A stretch of 64,000 nt of DNA, taken from UBA1794 sp031552405 (GTDB lineage Bacteria > Bacteroidota > Bacteroidia > Bacteroidales > Bacteroidaceae). Positions within the stretch are counted from its first letter, which is position 1, and each line of letters begins with the position of its first letter. Positions 18,064 to 25,449 of the stretch are shown here, piece after piece. The stretch lies in the NCBI GenBank assembly GCA_031552405.1, contig JAVBMN010000006.1, positions 1 to 64,000 of the forward strand. The letters run 5' to 3'. The position numbers were made by a program, and so were the translations under genes. A model generated the notes under the pieces. That model worked only from the letters and a program-made list of their open reading frames with translations, had not been told where the DNA came from and did no database searches.

Positions 18064-18071
18064 TAAAGATA
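18064..18071 (-). promoter_or_regulatory. Possible -7 box for the S-component operon
   Basis: On the minus strand this reads TATCTTTA, one mismatch from TAnnTTTG. CAAA (TTTG on the minus strand) lies 23 bases further upstream at 18095-18098, slightly wider than usual. If used, it creates the long leader described for 17716-18060. Confidence 0.35.
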
Positions 18072-18150
18072 CCACTTTCAGGCGAGATATGCAACAAATC
18101 AAAGGAAGTATTTTGCAAAAAAGAGAGAACAGAAACCGATAAAAAGAACT

Positions 18151-18253
18151 CAGGCCTGCAGTCAGAGAAAACTAGGCCTGAGTTTCAAGAATCTCAAGCC
18201 TGCGGTTACGACGACAGAGGCCTGCGGGTATGGTGATACAGAGGCCTGCGGTT
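18151..18253. repeat. Array of five 22-24-bp spaced CAGGCCTG-type palindromic repeats
   Basis: Five copies of a 12-13-base unit with core (C/T/G)A(G/A)GCCTG(C/A)GGTT start at 18151, 18173, 18195, 18217 and 18241, so the period is 22, 22, 22 and 24. The consensus core CAGGCCTG is its own reverse complement. The array lies between the divergent promoters of the S-component operon and the DUF4160 gene. The intervening 9-11 bases are not conserved. The same unit forms a second array at 45902-45978. Confidence 0.8.
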
Positions 18254-18289
18254 GAAAGGTGTTAAGTGTCATAAATAACAACCCTTTTA

Positions 18290-18321
18290 TTTGCTCATTG
18301 TTATTTAATTGCGTATCTTTG
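18290..18321 (+). promoter_or_regulatory. Bacteroidetes promoter (-33 TTTG, -7 TATCTTTG)
   Basis: TTTG at 18290-18293 and TATCTTTG at 18314-18321 are 20 bases apart, the spacing expected for the Bacteroidetes primary sigma factor. The ATG of the DUF4160 gene is 16 bases further on. Confidence 0.7.
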
Positions 18322-18337
18322 ATTCGTTAATAAAACT

Positions 18338-18583
18338 ATGAAAAACATGCCTACAATATTAATAATTAACGGCCTAAAATTCAGGATTTACGTCCGGGAT
18401 CATGAACCGGTCCACGTACATGTAGTCAGTTCGGATGGGGAAGCGAAGTTTAAAGTGAGCGATGAAGTTTCGCTAATGGAAAACAGAGGGCTCAAGCCCA
18501 AAGATTTGAAGTTTGCCGAAAGTATCATCGAAGAGAATAAAGAGTTGATTATCACTGAATGGATTAAAATTTACGGCGTATAA
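18338..18583 (+). CDS. DUF4160 protein
   Basis: An 81-residue DUF4160 protein. The family core is visible: an N-terminal strand pair (LKFRIYVRDHEPVHVHVVSS, with the HxPxHxH-like histidines of the family), then the E-rich C-terminal helices (LKFAESIIEENKELIITEW). DUF4160 genes are commonly paired with a DUF2442 gene, as here, and the pair is often proposed to be toxin-antitoxin-like; that has not been shown for this pair. Translated from its own promoter at 18290-18321. Confidence 0.85.
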   Translation: MKNMPTILIINGLKFRIYVRDHEPVHVHVVSSDGEAKFKVSDEVSLMENRGLKPKDLKFAESIIEENKELIITEWIKIYGV

Positions 18584-18616
18584 GAAGCTGTATACTCAAT
18601 ATATGCGAGTTTTAAT

Positions 18617-19036
18617 ATGATTATGACTATGACAATAACTAAATTATGGTTTTCGGATGAAAAAATTTTCATCCAAACCGAAGATGGACAAAATTTGTGG
18701 CAGTCGTTGTTGTATTACCAACGTCTTAAAAATGCCACAGAAAAACAGCGGCTTAATTATGAGTTGGGAATCTTTGGTATCCACTGGGAAGATGTGGATG
18801 AAGACATCTCTTATGAAAGTTTTACCTATGATAATCCGGAACCGACAGGTATTTCAAAGATCTTCCTTTCGCATCCGGAACTTAACGCATCGGCCATAGC
18901 ACACCGTTTAGGGATGAAACAAAGCTTGCTGGCCCAGTACATCAATGGCACCAAGACCCCATCCGAAGAACGAAAGCAGACTATCCTAAATGCGATTCAT
19001 GAAATAGGAAAGGAGTTGTGTATAGCATCTCTTTAG
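18617..19036 (+). CDS. DUF2442 protein with C-terminal helix-turn-helix
   Basis: A 139-residue protein. The first 80 residues are DUF2442-like (TKLWFSDEKIFIQTEDGQ, IHWEDVDEDISYESF). The last 45 residues form a short XRE-like helix-turn-helix (ASAIAHRLGMKQSLLAQYINGTK). In-frame ATGs at 18617, 18623 and 18629 are all possible starts. The DNA-binding tail suggests that it represses its own promoter, with the DUF4160 partner as co-regulator or toxin. It converges with uvrB, nine bases from that gene's stop. Confidence 0.82.
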   Translation: MIMTMTITKLWFSDEKIFIQTEDGQNLWQSLLYYQRLKNATEKQRLNYELGIFGIHWEDVDEDISYESFTYDNPEPTGISKIFLSHPELNASAIAHRLGMKQSLLAQYINGTKTPSEERKQTILNAIHEIGKELCIASL

Positions 19037-19045
19037 AAGTCCGTA

Positions 19046-21097
19046 TCACCCAAACTTCTCCTTGTACAAATCCTCCAGTTTCAGCAGTTCGTCGCGGAAC
19101 TGGGCGGCTTGTATGAACTCCAGCTTCTTGGCGGCATCGCCCATCTGTCGGCGGGTTTGGTCGATGCTTTTGCGGAGCTGTTCTTTGGACATGTATTGCA
19201 CGATGGGATCGGCAGCCAGCGTCAGGCGGCTGTCGGGCTCAGTATAGGCGCGGGGGCCTTTGCCGGGGGCAGAAGCAGAGGAAGCATTATCCCCGGCGGT
19301 CCCGCCTCCCAGGAGGGAGTTGCTGCGGGAGCGTATGATCTGAGTGGGGGTGATGCCGTTTGCTTCGTTATAGGCAAGCTGTTTCTCACGGCGGCGATTG
19401 GTCTCATCGATGGTTTTCTGCATGCTGTCGGTGATCTTGTCGGCATACATAATCACGGTACCGTGTATGTTGCGGGCGGCGCGTCCTGCGGTCTGCGTCA
19501 GGGAACGGTGGGAGCGGAGGAAGCCTTCCTTGTCGGCATCCAGTATGGCCACGAGGGATACTTCGGGCAAGTCGAGGCCTTCGCGAAGCAGGTTTACACC
19601 AATGAGCACCGTGTAGGTTCCGGCACGGAGCTCTTCCATGATGCGCACGCGGTCCAGGGTTTCCACATCGCTGTGGATGTAGTTGCAGCGCACGCCATTT
19701 CCCAAAAGATACTCTGTAAGTTCTTCGGCCATGCGCTTGGTGAGGGTGGTAACGAGCACACGTTCATCCAGCTCCGTACGTTGCTGGATCTCCTCCATGA
19801 GGTCGTCGATCTGCTGTCGGGTGGGGCGGATCTGGATGATGGGGTCCAGCAATCCGGTGGGGCGAATCACCTGATCCACTATAACGCCTTCGCTCTTTTC
19901 CAGCTCATAATCGGCAGGGGTGGCGCTCACATAGATAACCTGGGGAGTGAGTTCCTCGAACTCTTCAAACTTCAGCGGACGGTTATCCAGGGCCGCAGGC
20001 AGGCGGAAGCCATACTCCACGAGGTTGATCTTACGGGCACGGTCGCCGCCGTACATGGCACGGATCTGGGGTACGGATACATGACTTTCGTCAATGACCA
20101 TGAGGAAGTCCTTCGGAAAAAAATCCAGCAGGCAGTAGGGACGCGTACCCGCCTTACGCCCGTCAAAATAGCGGGAGTAGTTTTCGATGCCCGAGCAATG
20201 ACCCAGCTCCTTGATCATCTCCATGTCATACTCTACACGCTCCTGGAGGCGCTTGGCCTCGTAAGATTTGCCGATGGACTGGAGGTAGGCTACCTGCTCC
20301 ACCAAGTCGTCCTGAATGAGGCGAATGGCCTGTATCTGGCTCTCCTTGGTGGTCATAAAGAGGTTGGCTGGGTAAATCTTATAGTCGGAAAAGGTAGATA
20401 CGGAATGTCCGGTCACAGGGTCGGTTTCCTCAATAGAGTCGATCTCATCACCCCAGAAGGATACACGCAGCACACAATCGCTGTAGGCCAGGTAAATATC
20501 CACCGTATCGCCCTTTACACGGAAGTTTCCGCGGTTCAGCTCCATGTCGTTACGCACATAAAGACTCTCCACTAGGCGGCGCAGGAATACATTGCGATCC
20601 AGTGGGCGACTGCAGGTGATCTCGATCACATTTTCGTAGAAGTCGGCAGGGTTTCCCATACCATAGATGCAGGACACGGAGGACACCACAATCACATCTT
20701 TCCGCCCGGAGAGGAGGGAGGAAGTGGCAGCTAGGCGCAACTTATCGATCTCATCATTGATCTGCAGATCTTTCTCTATGTAGGTATCCGAAGAGGGCAG
20801 GTAGGCCTCGGGCTGGTAATAATCGTAATACGACACGTAATACTCCACCGCATTGTTCGGAAAGAAGCTCTTGAACTCGCTGTAGAGCTGTGCCGCCAGC
20901 GTCTTGTTATGACTCAGGATGAGGGTGGGGCGGTTGATATTCTTAATGACATTGGCTACGGTAAAAGTCTTACCGGAGCCGGTTACTCCCAGCAGGGTTT
21001 GTGCAGGGAGGCCTTGTTGTATGCCTTCCGTAAGCTGGGCGATGGCCTCGGGCTGGTCGCCAGTGGGCTGGTAGTCGGATATCAATTCAAAATCCAT
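19046..21097 (-). CDS. uvrB: Excinuclease ABC subunit B
   Basis: The damage-verifying subunit of nucleotide excision repair. It uses the ATG at 21097 (MDFELISDYQPTGDQPEAI), giving 683 residues; the longer frame adds 27 upstream residues that do not match the family. Walker A is GVTGSGKTFT, the beta-hairpin that clamps DNA is in the VEYYVSYYDYYQPEAYLP region, and the helicase motifs (DESHVSVPQ, TLTKRMAEELTEYL, QTAGRAARN) are all present. The C-terminal UVR domain (KKLEFIQAAQFRDELLKLE) that contacts UvrC is intact. Confidence 0.97.
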   Translation of the reverse strand: MDFELISDYQPTGDQPEAIAQLTEGIQQGLPAQTLLGVTGSGKTFTVANVIKNINRPTLILSHNKTLAAQLYSEFKSFFPNNAVEYYVSYYDYYQPEAYLPSSDTYIEKDLQINDEIDKLRLAATSSLLSGRKDVIVVSSVSCIYGMGNPADFYENVIEITCSRPLDRNVFLRRLVESLYVRNDMELNRGNFRVKGDTVDIYLAYSDCVLRVSFWGDEIDSIEETDPVTGHSVSTFSDYKIYPANLFMTTKESQIQAIRLIQDDLVEQVAYLQSIGKSYEAKRLQERVEYDMEMIKELGHCSGIENYSRYFDGRKAGTRPYCLLDFFPKDFLMVIDESHVSVPQIRAMYGGDRARKINLVEYGFRLPAALDNRPLKFEEFEELTPQVIYVSATPADYELEKSEGVIVDQVIRPTGLLDPIIQIRPTRQQIDDLMEEIQQRTELDERVLVTTLTKRMAEELTEYLLGNGVRCNYIHSDVETLDRVRIMEELRAGTYTVLIGVNLLREGLDLPEVSLVAILDADKEGFLRSHRSLTQTAGRAARNIHGTVIMYADKITDSMQKTIDETNRRREKQLAYNEANGITPTQIIRSRSNSLLGGGTAGDNASSASAPGKGPRAYTEPDSRLTLAADPIVQYMSKEQLRKSIDQTRRQMGDAAKKLEFIQAAQFRDELLKLEDLYKEKFG

Positions 21098-21123
21098 TGT
21101 GCGTATTTTTATTCTAAAGCAGG

Positions 21124-21155
21124 CAAAGATACTCCATTCCACATGCTCCGGCAAA
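21124..21155 (-). promoter_or_regulatory. Promoter of uvrB (TTTG-N20-TATCTTTG)
   Basis: On the minus strand TTTG (21152-21155) and TATCTTTG (21124-21131) are 20 bases apart, a complete Bacteroidetes promoter, 26 bases before the uvrB ATG. The divergent 19-gene operon starts about 100 bases away at 21254. Confidence 0.75.
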
Positions 21156-21253
21156 CAATCCCCGGTAAAAGTAGTCAAGTAATTAAACCATAAGCAGTAA
21201 AATGAGTCTAAGAATTAAACAAATATACATCTAATACCTTATCAGAAATAAAG

Positions 21254-21967
21254 ATGCAAAACAACCGAGTGACAATCTGTTTCTGTGCCTCACGGTCGTT
21301 TATCGACAAAGAAAAAGTATCAACAATTGCAGCCGCAATGAAAAGCGGGGGATACCACGTGGTTATAGAAGCTGATTTGTGCAAGAAAGCGATGGAAGCT
21401 TCTCCGGATATGCCGGAAATAGCCGCCGGAGTAATTCTTGCCTGCCATCCGCGGGCTATACAGTCGCAACTAAACTGGCTGGGGTTTGAAGCAAAGCAAC
21501 TGGAAAACATACGGGATACCAACAGTGAAGATGTGCTTTCCCACTTTGGCCTATCCTGTTCACCCCTCCGGGATTCTGCAGAAAAAGAAATGTTCCGCAG
21601 ACAGATTGAAGAATCCCCTGTGGAGAATGGGACAGATGCCTGGTATCCTGTGCTGGACAAAGAGCGATGTACCGAATGTGGGAAATGTCATGATTTCTGC
21701 CTGTTTGGAGTATACACGAAAGAGAACAAACGAGTGAAGGTACTAAAGCCGCAGAACTGTAAAAACAACTGTCCGGCCTGCGCCAGGATGTGCCCCAGCA
21801 AAGCTATTATCTTTCCAAAATACGAGAAATCCCCCATCAATGGAGGAACCACGGAAGAAGAAACATTCAACCCCGAAGAGATGGATAAGATGTACCGTGA
21901 GAGACTACAAATGCGTTTACAGCAACGTAGAGCCAGTATATCACTGCTAAGAGAAGACAAGAAATGA
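21254..21967 (+). CDS. 4Fe-4S ferredoxin-type protein, first gene of the terpenoid/redox operon
   Basis: A 237-residue protein with no signal peptide. The N-terminal 130 residues hold an alpha/beta domain I do not recognise (VTICFCASRSFI, HVVIEADLCKK, GVILACHPRAI). From about residue 136 it carries two 4Fe-4S ferredoxin-like Cys clusters: CTECGKCHDFC and CKNNCPACARMCP. It overlaps the radical SAM gene by four bases (ATGA), so it may be that enzyme's electron donor. No TAnnTTTG box is seen upstream, so the promoter of this long operon is unclear. Confidence 0.78.
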   Translation: MQNNRVTICFCASRSFIDKEKVSTIAAAMKSGGYHVVIEADLCKKAMEASPDMPEIAAGVILACHPRAIQSQLNWLGFEAKQLENIRDTNSEDVLSHFGLSCSPLRDSAEKEMFRRQIEESPVENGTDAWYPVLDKERCTECGKCHDFCLFGVYTKENKRVKVLKPQNCKNNCPACARMCPSKAIIFPKYEKSPINGGTTEEETFNPEEMDKMYRERLQMRLQQRRASISLLREDKK

Positions 21968-23181
21968 AATTAAGCGAATATGCAGCTACGGCCAAAGCCG
22001 CTTTCCGGGTGCCGCGCGAGTGTTCGCCCCGGTTGGTATGGAAGTTTATGTATAACTTCGGCTGGCGTAGCATGAAGAACATCCACCGCTTTGAAAAAAG
22101 ACAGGCGAAAAGAGCACCCTTTTTCCCGGCTTTTGTAATGATATCCGTGACAGAAAGTTGTAATCTGGCGTGTAGTGGCTGCTGGGTTTCAGGAGGAGGA
22201 AAGAAAGCGTTGACTGCCGCACAATTGGATGGTATTATCACCAGCTGCAAGCAGAAAGGCTCTTACTTCTTTGGCATTCTGGGTGGCGAACCGTTGCTAT
22301 ATAAAGGTTTGTTGGAGATTATGGAAACGCATTCCGATTGCTATTTCCAAGTATTTACAAACGGAATCCTGCTGACCGATGAAGTGGCCATGCGCTTCAA
22401 AAAGATGGGAAATGTAACCCCGCTTATCAGCATCGAAGGGCTACAAGAAGAAAGCGACACCCGCCGCGGAAGGAACGATGTATTCCGAAGAACGCTCGAC
22501 GGTGTCCGTGCCTGCCGCAAAGCGAAACTTATATTCGGAGCCTCGGCAAGCATCTGCAAAAGCAACTACAACGACTTGGTGAACAGGGAATATGTGGAGT
22601 GGATTGCCAGGCAAGGCGCACACTACCTCTGGTATTATATCTATCGCCCCGTGGGTGCTGATCCAAATGCAGCGAATGCGCTTGACAAAGAAGAAGTAAC
22701 CCGCTTCCGCCGGTTCATCGTGACGCAACGCCGGGACGCTCCCCTGTTTATCATTGAAACCTACTGGGATGACAAAGGCAATGCACTCTGCCCTGCCGCA
22801 ACCGGAATGAGTCATCACATCTCGCCATCGGGAGCTGTGGAATTCTGCCCACCTATCCAGATGGCACGGGATTTTATCAATGAAGACGCATCCAACCTGG
22901 TGAAGCTGTTTGAAGACTCTTCTTTCCTGGCTGATTTCCGGAAGATGACGGCGGAGAGCTCGCGTGGCTGTATTCTCCTGGAAGACCCGCAGAAGATGGT
23001 GGAATTCCTGGAAAAGCACAATGCTATCGATACCACCAGTCGGGCAACCATCCTGGAAGAATACAAGAAGATGACACCTTTGGCCGGACATAACCAGGAA
23101 GGAAGTGAGATACCGGAAGAGAACGTGTTTTACAGAATAGTGAAAAAGAACTATTTCTTTGGATTCGGAGCGTATGGATAA
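21964..23181 (+). CDS. Radical SAM enzyme, HpnH-like
   Basis: A 405-residue radical SAM protein. The cluster-binding CxxxCxxC motif is Cys66/Cys70/Cys73 (CNLACSGC), followed by the GGEP motif (LGGEPLLYKG) that contacts SAM, and an ISIEG-type strand. The tail (HHISPSGAVEFCPPIQ) contains a further Cys typical of a SPASM-like or HpnH-like region. It resembles HpnH, which joins adenosyl to a hopanoid, in overall length and in the spacing after the CxxxCxxC motif. Given the cyclase gene nearby it may modify a terpenoid, but the substrate is inferred. It overlaps genes on both sides. Confidence 0.82.
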   Translation: MKLSEYAATAKAAFRVPRECSPRLVWKFMYNFGWRSMKNIHRFEKRQAKRAPFFPAFVMISVTESCNLACSGCWVSGGGKKALTAAQLDGIITSCKQKGSYFFGILGGEPLLYKGLLEIMETHSDCYFQVFTNGILLTDEVAMRFKKMGNVTPLISIEGLQEESDTRRGRNDVFRRTLDGVRACRKAKLIFGASASICKSNYNDLVNREYVEWIARQGAHYLWYYIYRPVGADPNAANALDKEEVTRFRRFIVTQRRDAPLFIIETYWDDKGNALCPAATGMSHHISPSGAVEFCPPIQMARDFINEDASNLVKLFEDSSFLADFRKMTAESSRGCILLEDPQKMVEFLEKHNAIDTTSRATILEEYKKMTPLAGHNQEGSEIPEENVFYRIVKKNYFFGFGAYG

Positions 23182-24589
23182 TACACAAATATATACTATA
23201 CCGCAGACCTGCCAGGAGAGGACGCATCTACGCGATCTGATTGATGACTTTATGAATCATCAGCCACTGCGCCCGCCGCTTTCAATGGACAACCTTTTCA
23301 ACCTGTCCGACCGGTTGATTAGCGAGCATGCGCTCGACCCCGCCATGAAAGGCTGGATCATGGTGGAAATGCACAACTGCATCTGGCGGGATACGGTAGC
23401 TTCCATTCCTTACGACAAGCGTATACTGCTACTGCCCAAATGCCTGAGCAATTCCACCAAATGCAAAGCAGATGTGGACGAGCTGGGGCTCTTGTGCCAC
23501 CGGTGCAGTCATTGCTCCATCCCTGATTTGCAGGACAAAGCAGACAGTCTGGGTATGATGAGTATCGTAGCCGAAGGATTCGCCTCCGTGATCCCCCTGA
23601 TTGAAAACCGGGTGGTAGACACTGTGATCGGTGTGGGATGCCTTGATTCACTGGAGCGGGCCTTTCCTTTGCTGATACACAATGCGGTTCCCGGACTCGC
23701 CATCCCGCTGAACACCTCGGGTTGCAAAGATACGAATGTGGATTATGAATACGTAGACCGGATGATTAGCATGCGATCCGATGAGGAGGTGTACCTGTTG
23801 GATTACGACCAGCTGAAGTCAACCTTGAACACCGCATTCTCGGCAGAAAACCTGAACTCACTACTGCCGGAGTCGGGCGACCTGACTTCCCGTATTGCCC
23901 ACGAATGGCTCGGAGGCGACGGCAAACGATGGCGCCCTTATCTGCTGATAGCCACTTATATAGCTTTGAGTGGCGACAAGGATATACCCAAAGAAGTAGA
24001 GTTGGCAGCCATCGCCGTAGAATGTTTTCACAAAGCATCCCTGGTGCACGACGATATCGAGGACCACGACGCTACCCGCTACGGCAAGCAAACCGTACAT
24101 GCCGCCTATGGCGAGGCCATTGCCATCAACGTAGGCGATCTCTTGCTGGGGTACGGCTATGAATTACTGGCACGCTGCGGACACATAGAACTGGTAAGGG
24201 TGGCCGCCAAGGCCCATGCCGACCTCTGCCGCGGACAAGGCATGGAGTTGGAATGGACTGCCTCGCCCGGACCACTAACCACCGATTTCGTACTTCAGGT
24301 ATTCCGCCTGAAAACCGTACCCGCCTTCAACGTATCGCTCATCATGGGTGTGATCTGTGCCGGAGGAGACCCGGCCCTGATTGACTGTCTGCACCGTTAT
24401 TCGGATGCCCTGGGCATTGCTTATCAGTTGCTCGACGACCTGGAGGACGGCGGCATGGCCACCGCCATTGACCATCCCCGCGAACTGGCAGAGCACTATC
24501 ACCGGGAAGCACTGGAAGCCTTACATGATATTACCAATACGGAACTGAAACGATTACTATTCCGTGTGACTAAAAAGATTCTGAAATAA
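23174..24589 (+). CDS. DUF116-polyprenyl synthase fusion protein
   Basis: A 471-residue two-domain protein from the ATG at 23174. Residues about 1-205 form a DUF116 domain with its cysteine set (LLPKCLSNSTKC, LCHRCSHC). Residues about 215-471 are a trans-isoprenyl diphosphate synthase: first Asp-rich motif DDIED (Asp293, Asp294, Asp297), second DDLED (Asp421, Asp422, Asp425), and the GGDGKRWRPYL motif before the first. It would make a C15-C25 allylic diphosphate from isopentenyl diphosphate, probably feeding the cyclases encoded next. Chain length is not predictable by eye. The role of DUF116 is not known; the cysteines suggest metal or cluster binding. Confidence 0.85.
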   Translation: MDNTQIYTIPQTCQERTHLRDLIDDFMNHQPLRPPLSMDNLFNLSDRLISEHALDPAMKGWIMVEMHNCIWRDTVASIPYDKRILLLPKCLSNSTKCKADVDELGLLCHRCSHCSIPDLQDKADSLGMMSIVAEGFASVIPLIENRVVDTVIGVGCLDSLERAFPLLIHNAVPGLAIPLNTSGCKDTNVDYEYVDRMISMRSDEEVYLLDYDQLKSTLNTAFSAENLNSLLPESGDLTSRIAHEWLGGDGKRWRPYLLIATYIALSGDKDIPKEVELAAIAVECFHKASLVHDDIEDHDATRYGKQTVHAAYGEAIAINVGDLLLGYGYELLARCGHIELVRVAAKAHADLCRGQGMELEWTASPGPLTTDFVLQVFRLKTVPAFNVSLIMGVICAGGDPALIDCLHRYSDALGIAYQLLDDLEDGGMATAIDHPRELAEHYHREALEALHDITNTELKRLLFRVTKKILK

Positions 24590-24596
24590 CCGGAGA

Positions 24597-25445
24597 ATGA
24601 GAGAGACGATATCCATACGACTGTTTAAGACCATGCAAAAAGGAAAGAAGCAACTTAGCAAAGAAGCTTTGGAGCGGATAGCCGGTTTTGTGCGGTTGCA
24701 ACGCACGGCAGAAGGTACGTTTATGGATAAAAGTGGGCAACCCGATCTGTATTATACCCTCTTTGGCTGGATGTTATCTTATATAGTAGGGATACCGTCG
24801 GATAGTAAGAGAAACAAAGCCTACCTAGCAAGCGTGGATATCGAGCGTTTGGATCTGATTCATTATGCCGCTTATATGCGCCTTCGCAGGATTCACCGAG
24901 TGGTGAATTGGTGGAAGACAGAGGTAAAGACTTTACCGGATTTCAACGGTATACCACATCATGATTTGCAATCGCCCTATACACAGTTCATCTGGATGTC
25001 CTTGCTGGAAGATACAAAAAACCGGATAAAGGATAAAAAGGAGATCATTGATACATTGACACTCTATCGTGCGAAAGCCGGTGGATATATGAATACAACC
25101 GACGGTCTTTCCGCTACCACGAATGCCACAGTAGCAGCCTTAGCCATCAAAGGGCAGCTGGATGGATACAGGGATAATCCTGATATACACTTCCTGTATA
25201 GCTTGCAACAACCGTCAGGCGGATTCGCTGCCGCCGAGGCATCACCCGTTCCCGACTTACTATCTACAGCAACCTCTCTTTTTATGCTGAGCTGCTACGG
25301 GATAGAACCGAAATATCCTGCACGGGATTTCATCGAAGCCCATTGGCTAGACTCGGGCGGCTTTTCAGCCACCCTTCTGGAAGACAAAAGCGATGTAGAA
25401 TATACCTTTTACGGGTTGTTGGCATTAGGAACAATGTACAAATAA
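24597..25445 (+). CDS. Prenyltransferase/terpene-cyclase-fold protein (single domain)
   Basis: A 282-residue all-helical protein of the prenyltransferase/squalene-oxidase repeat superfamily. Glycine- and aromatic-rich repeat elements (AGGYMNTTDGLSATTNATVAALA, in two parts; LQQPSGGFAAAEASPVPDLLST; GGFSATLLEDKSDVEYTFYGLLALG) look like the alpha/alpha-barrel repeats of protein-prenyltransferase beta subunits. No DxDD motif is seen, so it is not a class II cyclase by itself. It lies eight bases after the polyprenyl synthase and five before the larger cyclase, and may be a partner of that cyclase or a prenyl-chain binder. Confidence 0.7.
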   Translation: MRETISIRLFKTMQKGKKQLSKEALERIAGFVRLQRTAEGTFMDKSGQPDLYYTLFGWMLSYIVGIPSDSKRNKAYLASVDIERLDLIHYAAYMRLRRIHRVVNWWKTEVKTLPDFNGIPHHDLQSPYTQFIWMSLLEDTKNRIKDKKEIIDTLTLYRAKAGGYMNTTDGLSATTNATVAALAIKGQLDGYRDNPDIHFLYSLQQPSGGFAAAEASPVPDLLSTATSLFMLSCYGIEPKYPARDFIEAHWLDSGGFSATLLEDKSDVEYTFYGLLALGTMYK

Positions 25446-25449
25446 GGCT

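Noticed and set aside
17716..18102. Extended N-terminus of the S-component frame up to 18102
   Set aside because: The extra 129 residues are low-complexity and Lys-rich, do not match the family, and overlap the folded leader.
18151..18253. CRISPR-like array of short repeats
   Set aside because: The units are about 13 bases, palindromic and only 9-11 bases apart, with no spacer-length unique sequence and no cas genes.
19109..20575. 488-codon open frame antisense to uvrB
   Set aside because: It lies fully inside uvrB, has no promoter or family features, and is a frame shadow caused by codon bias.
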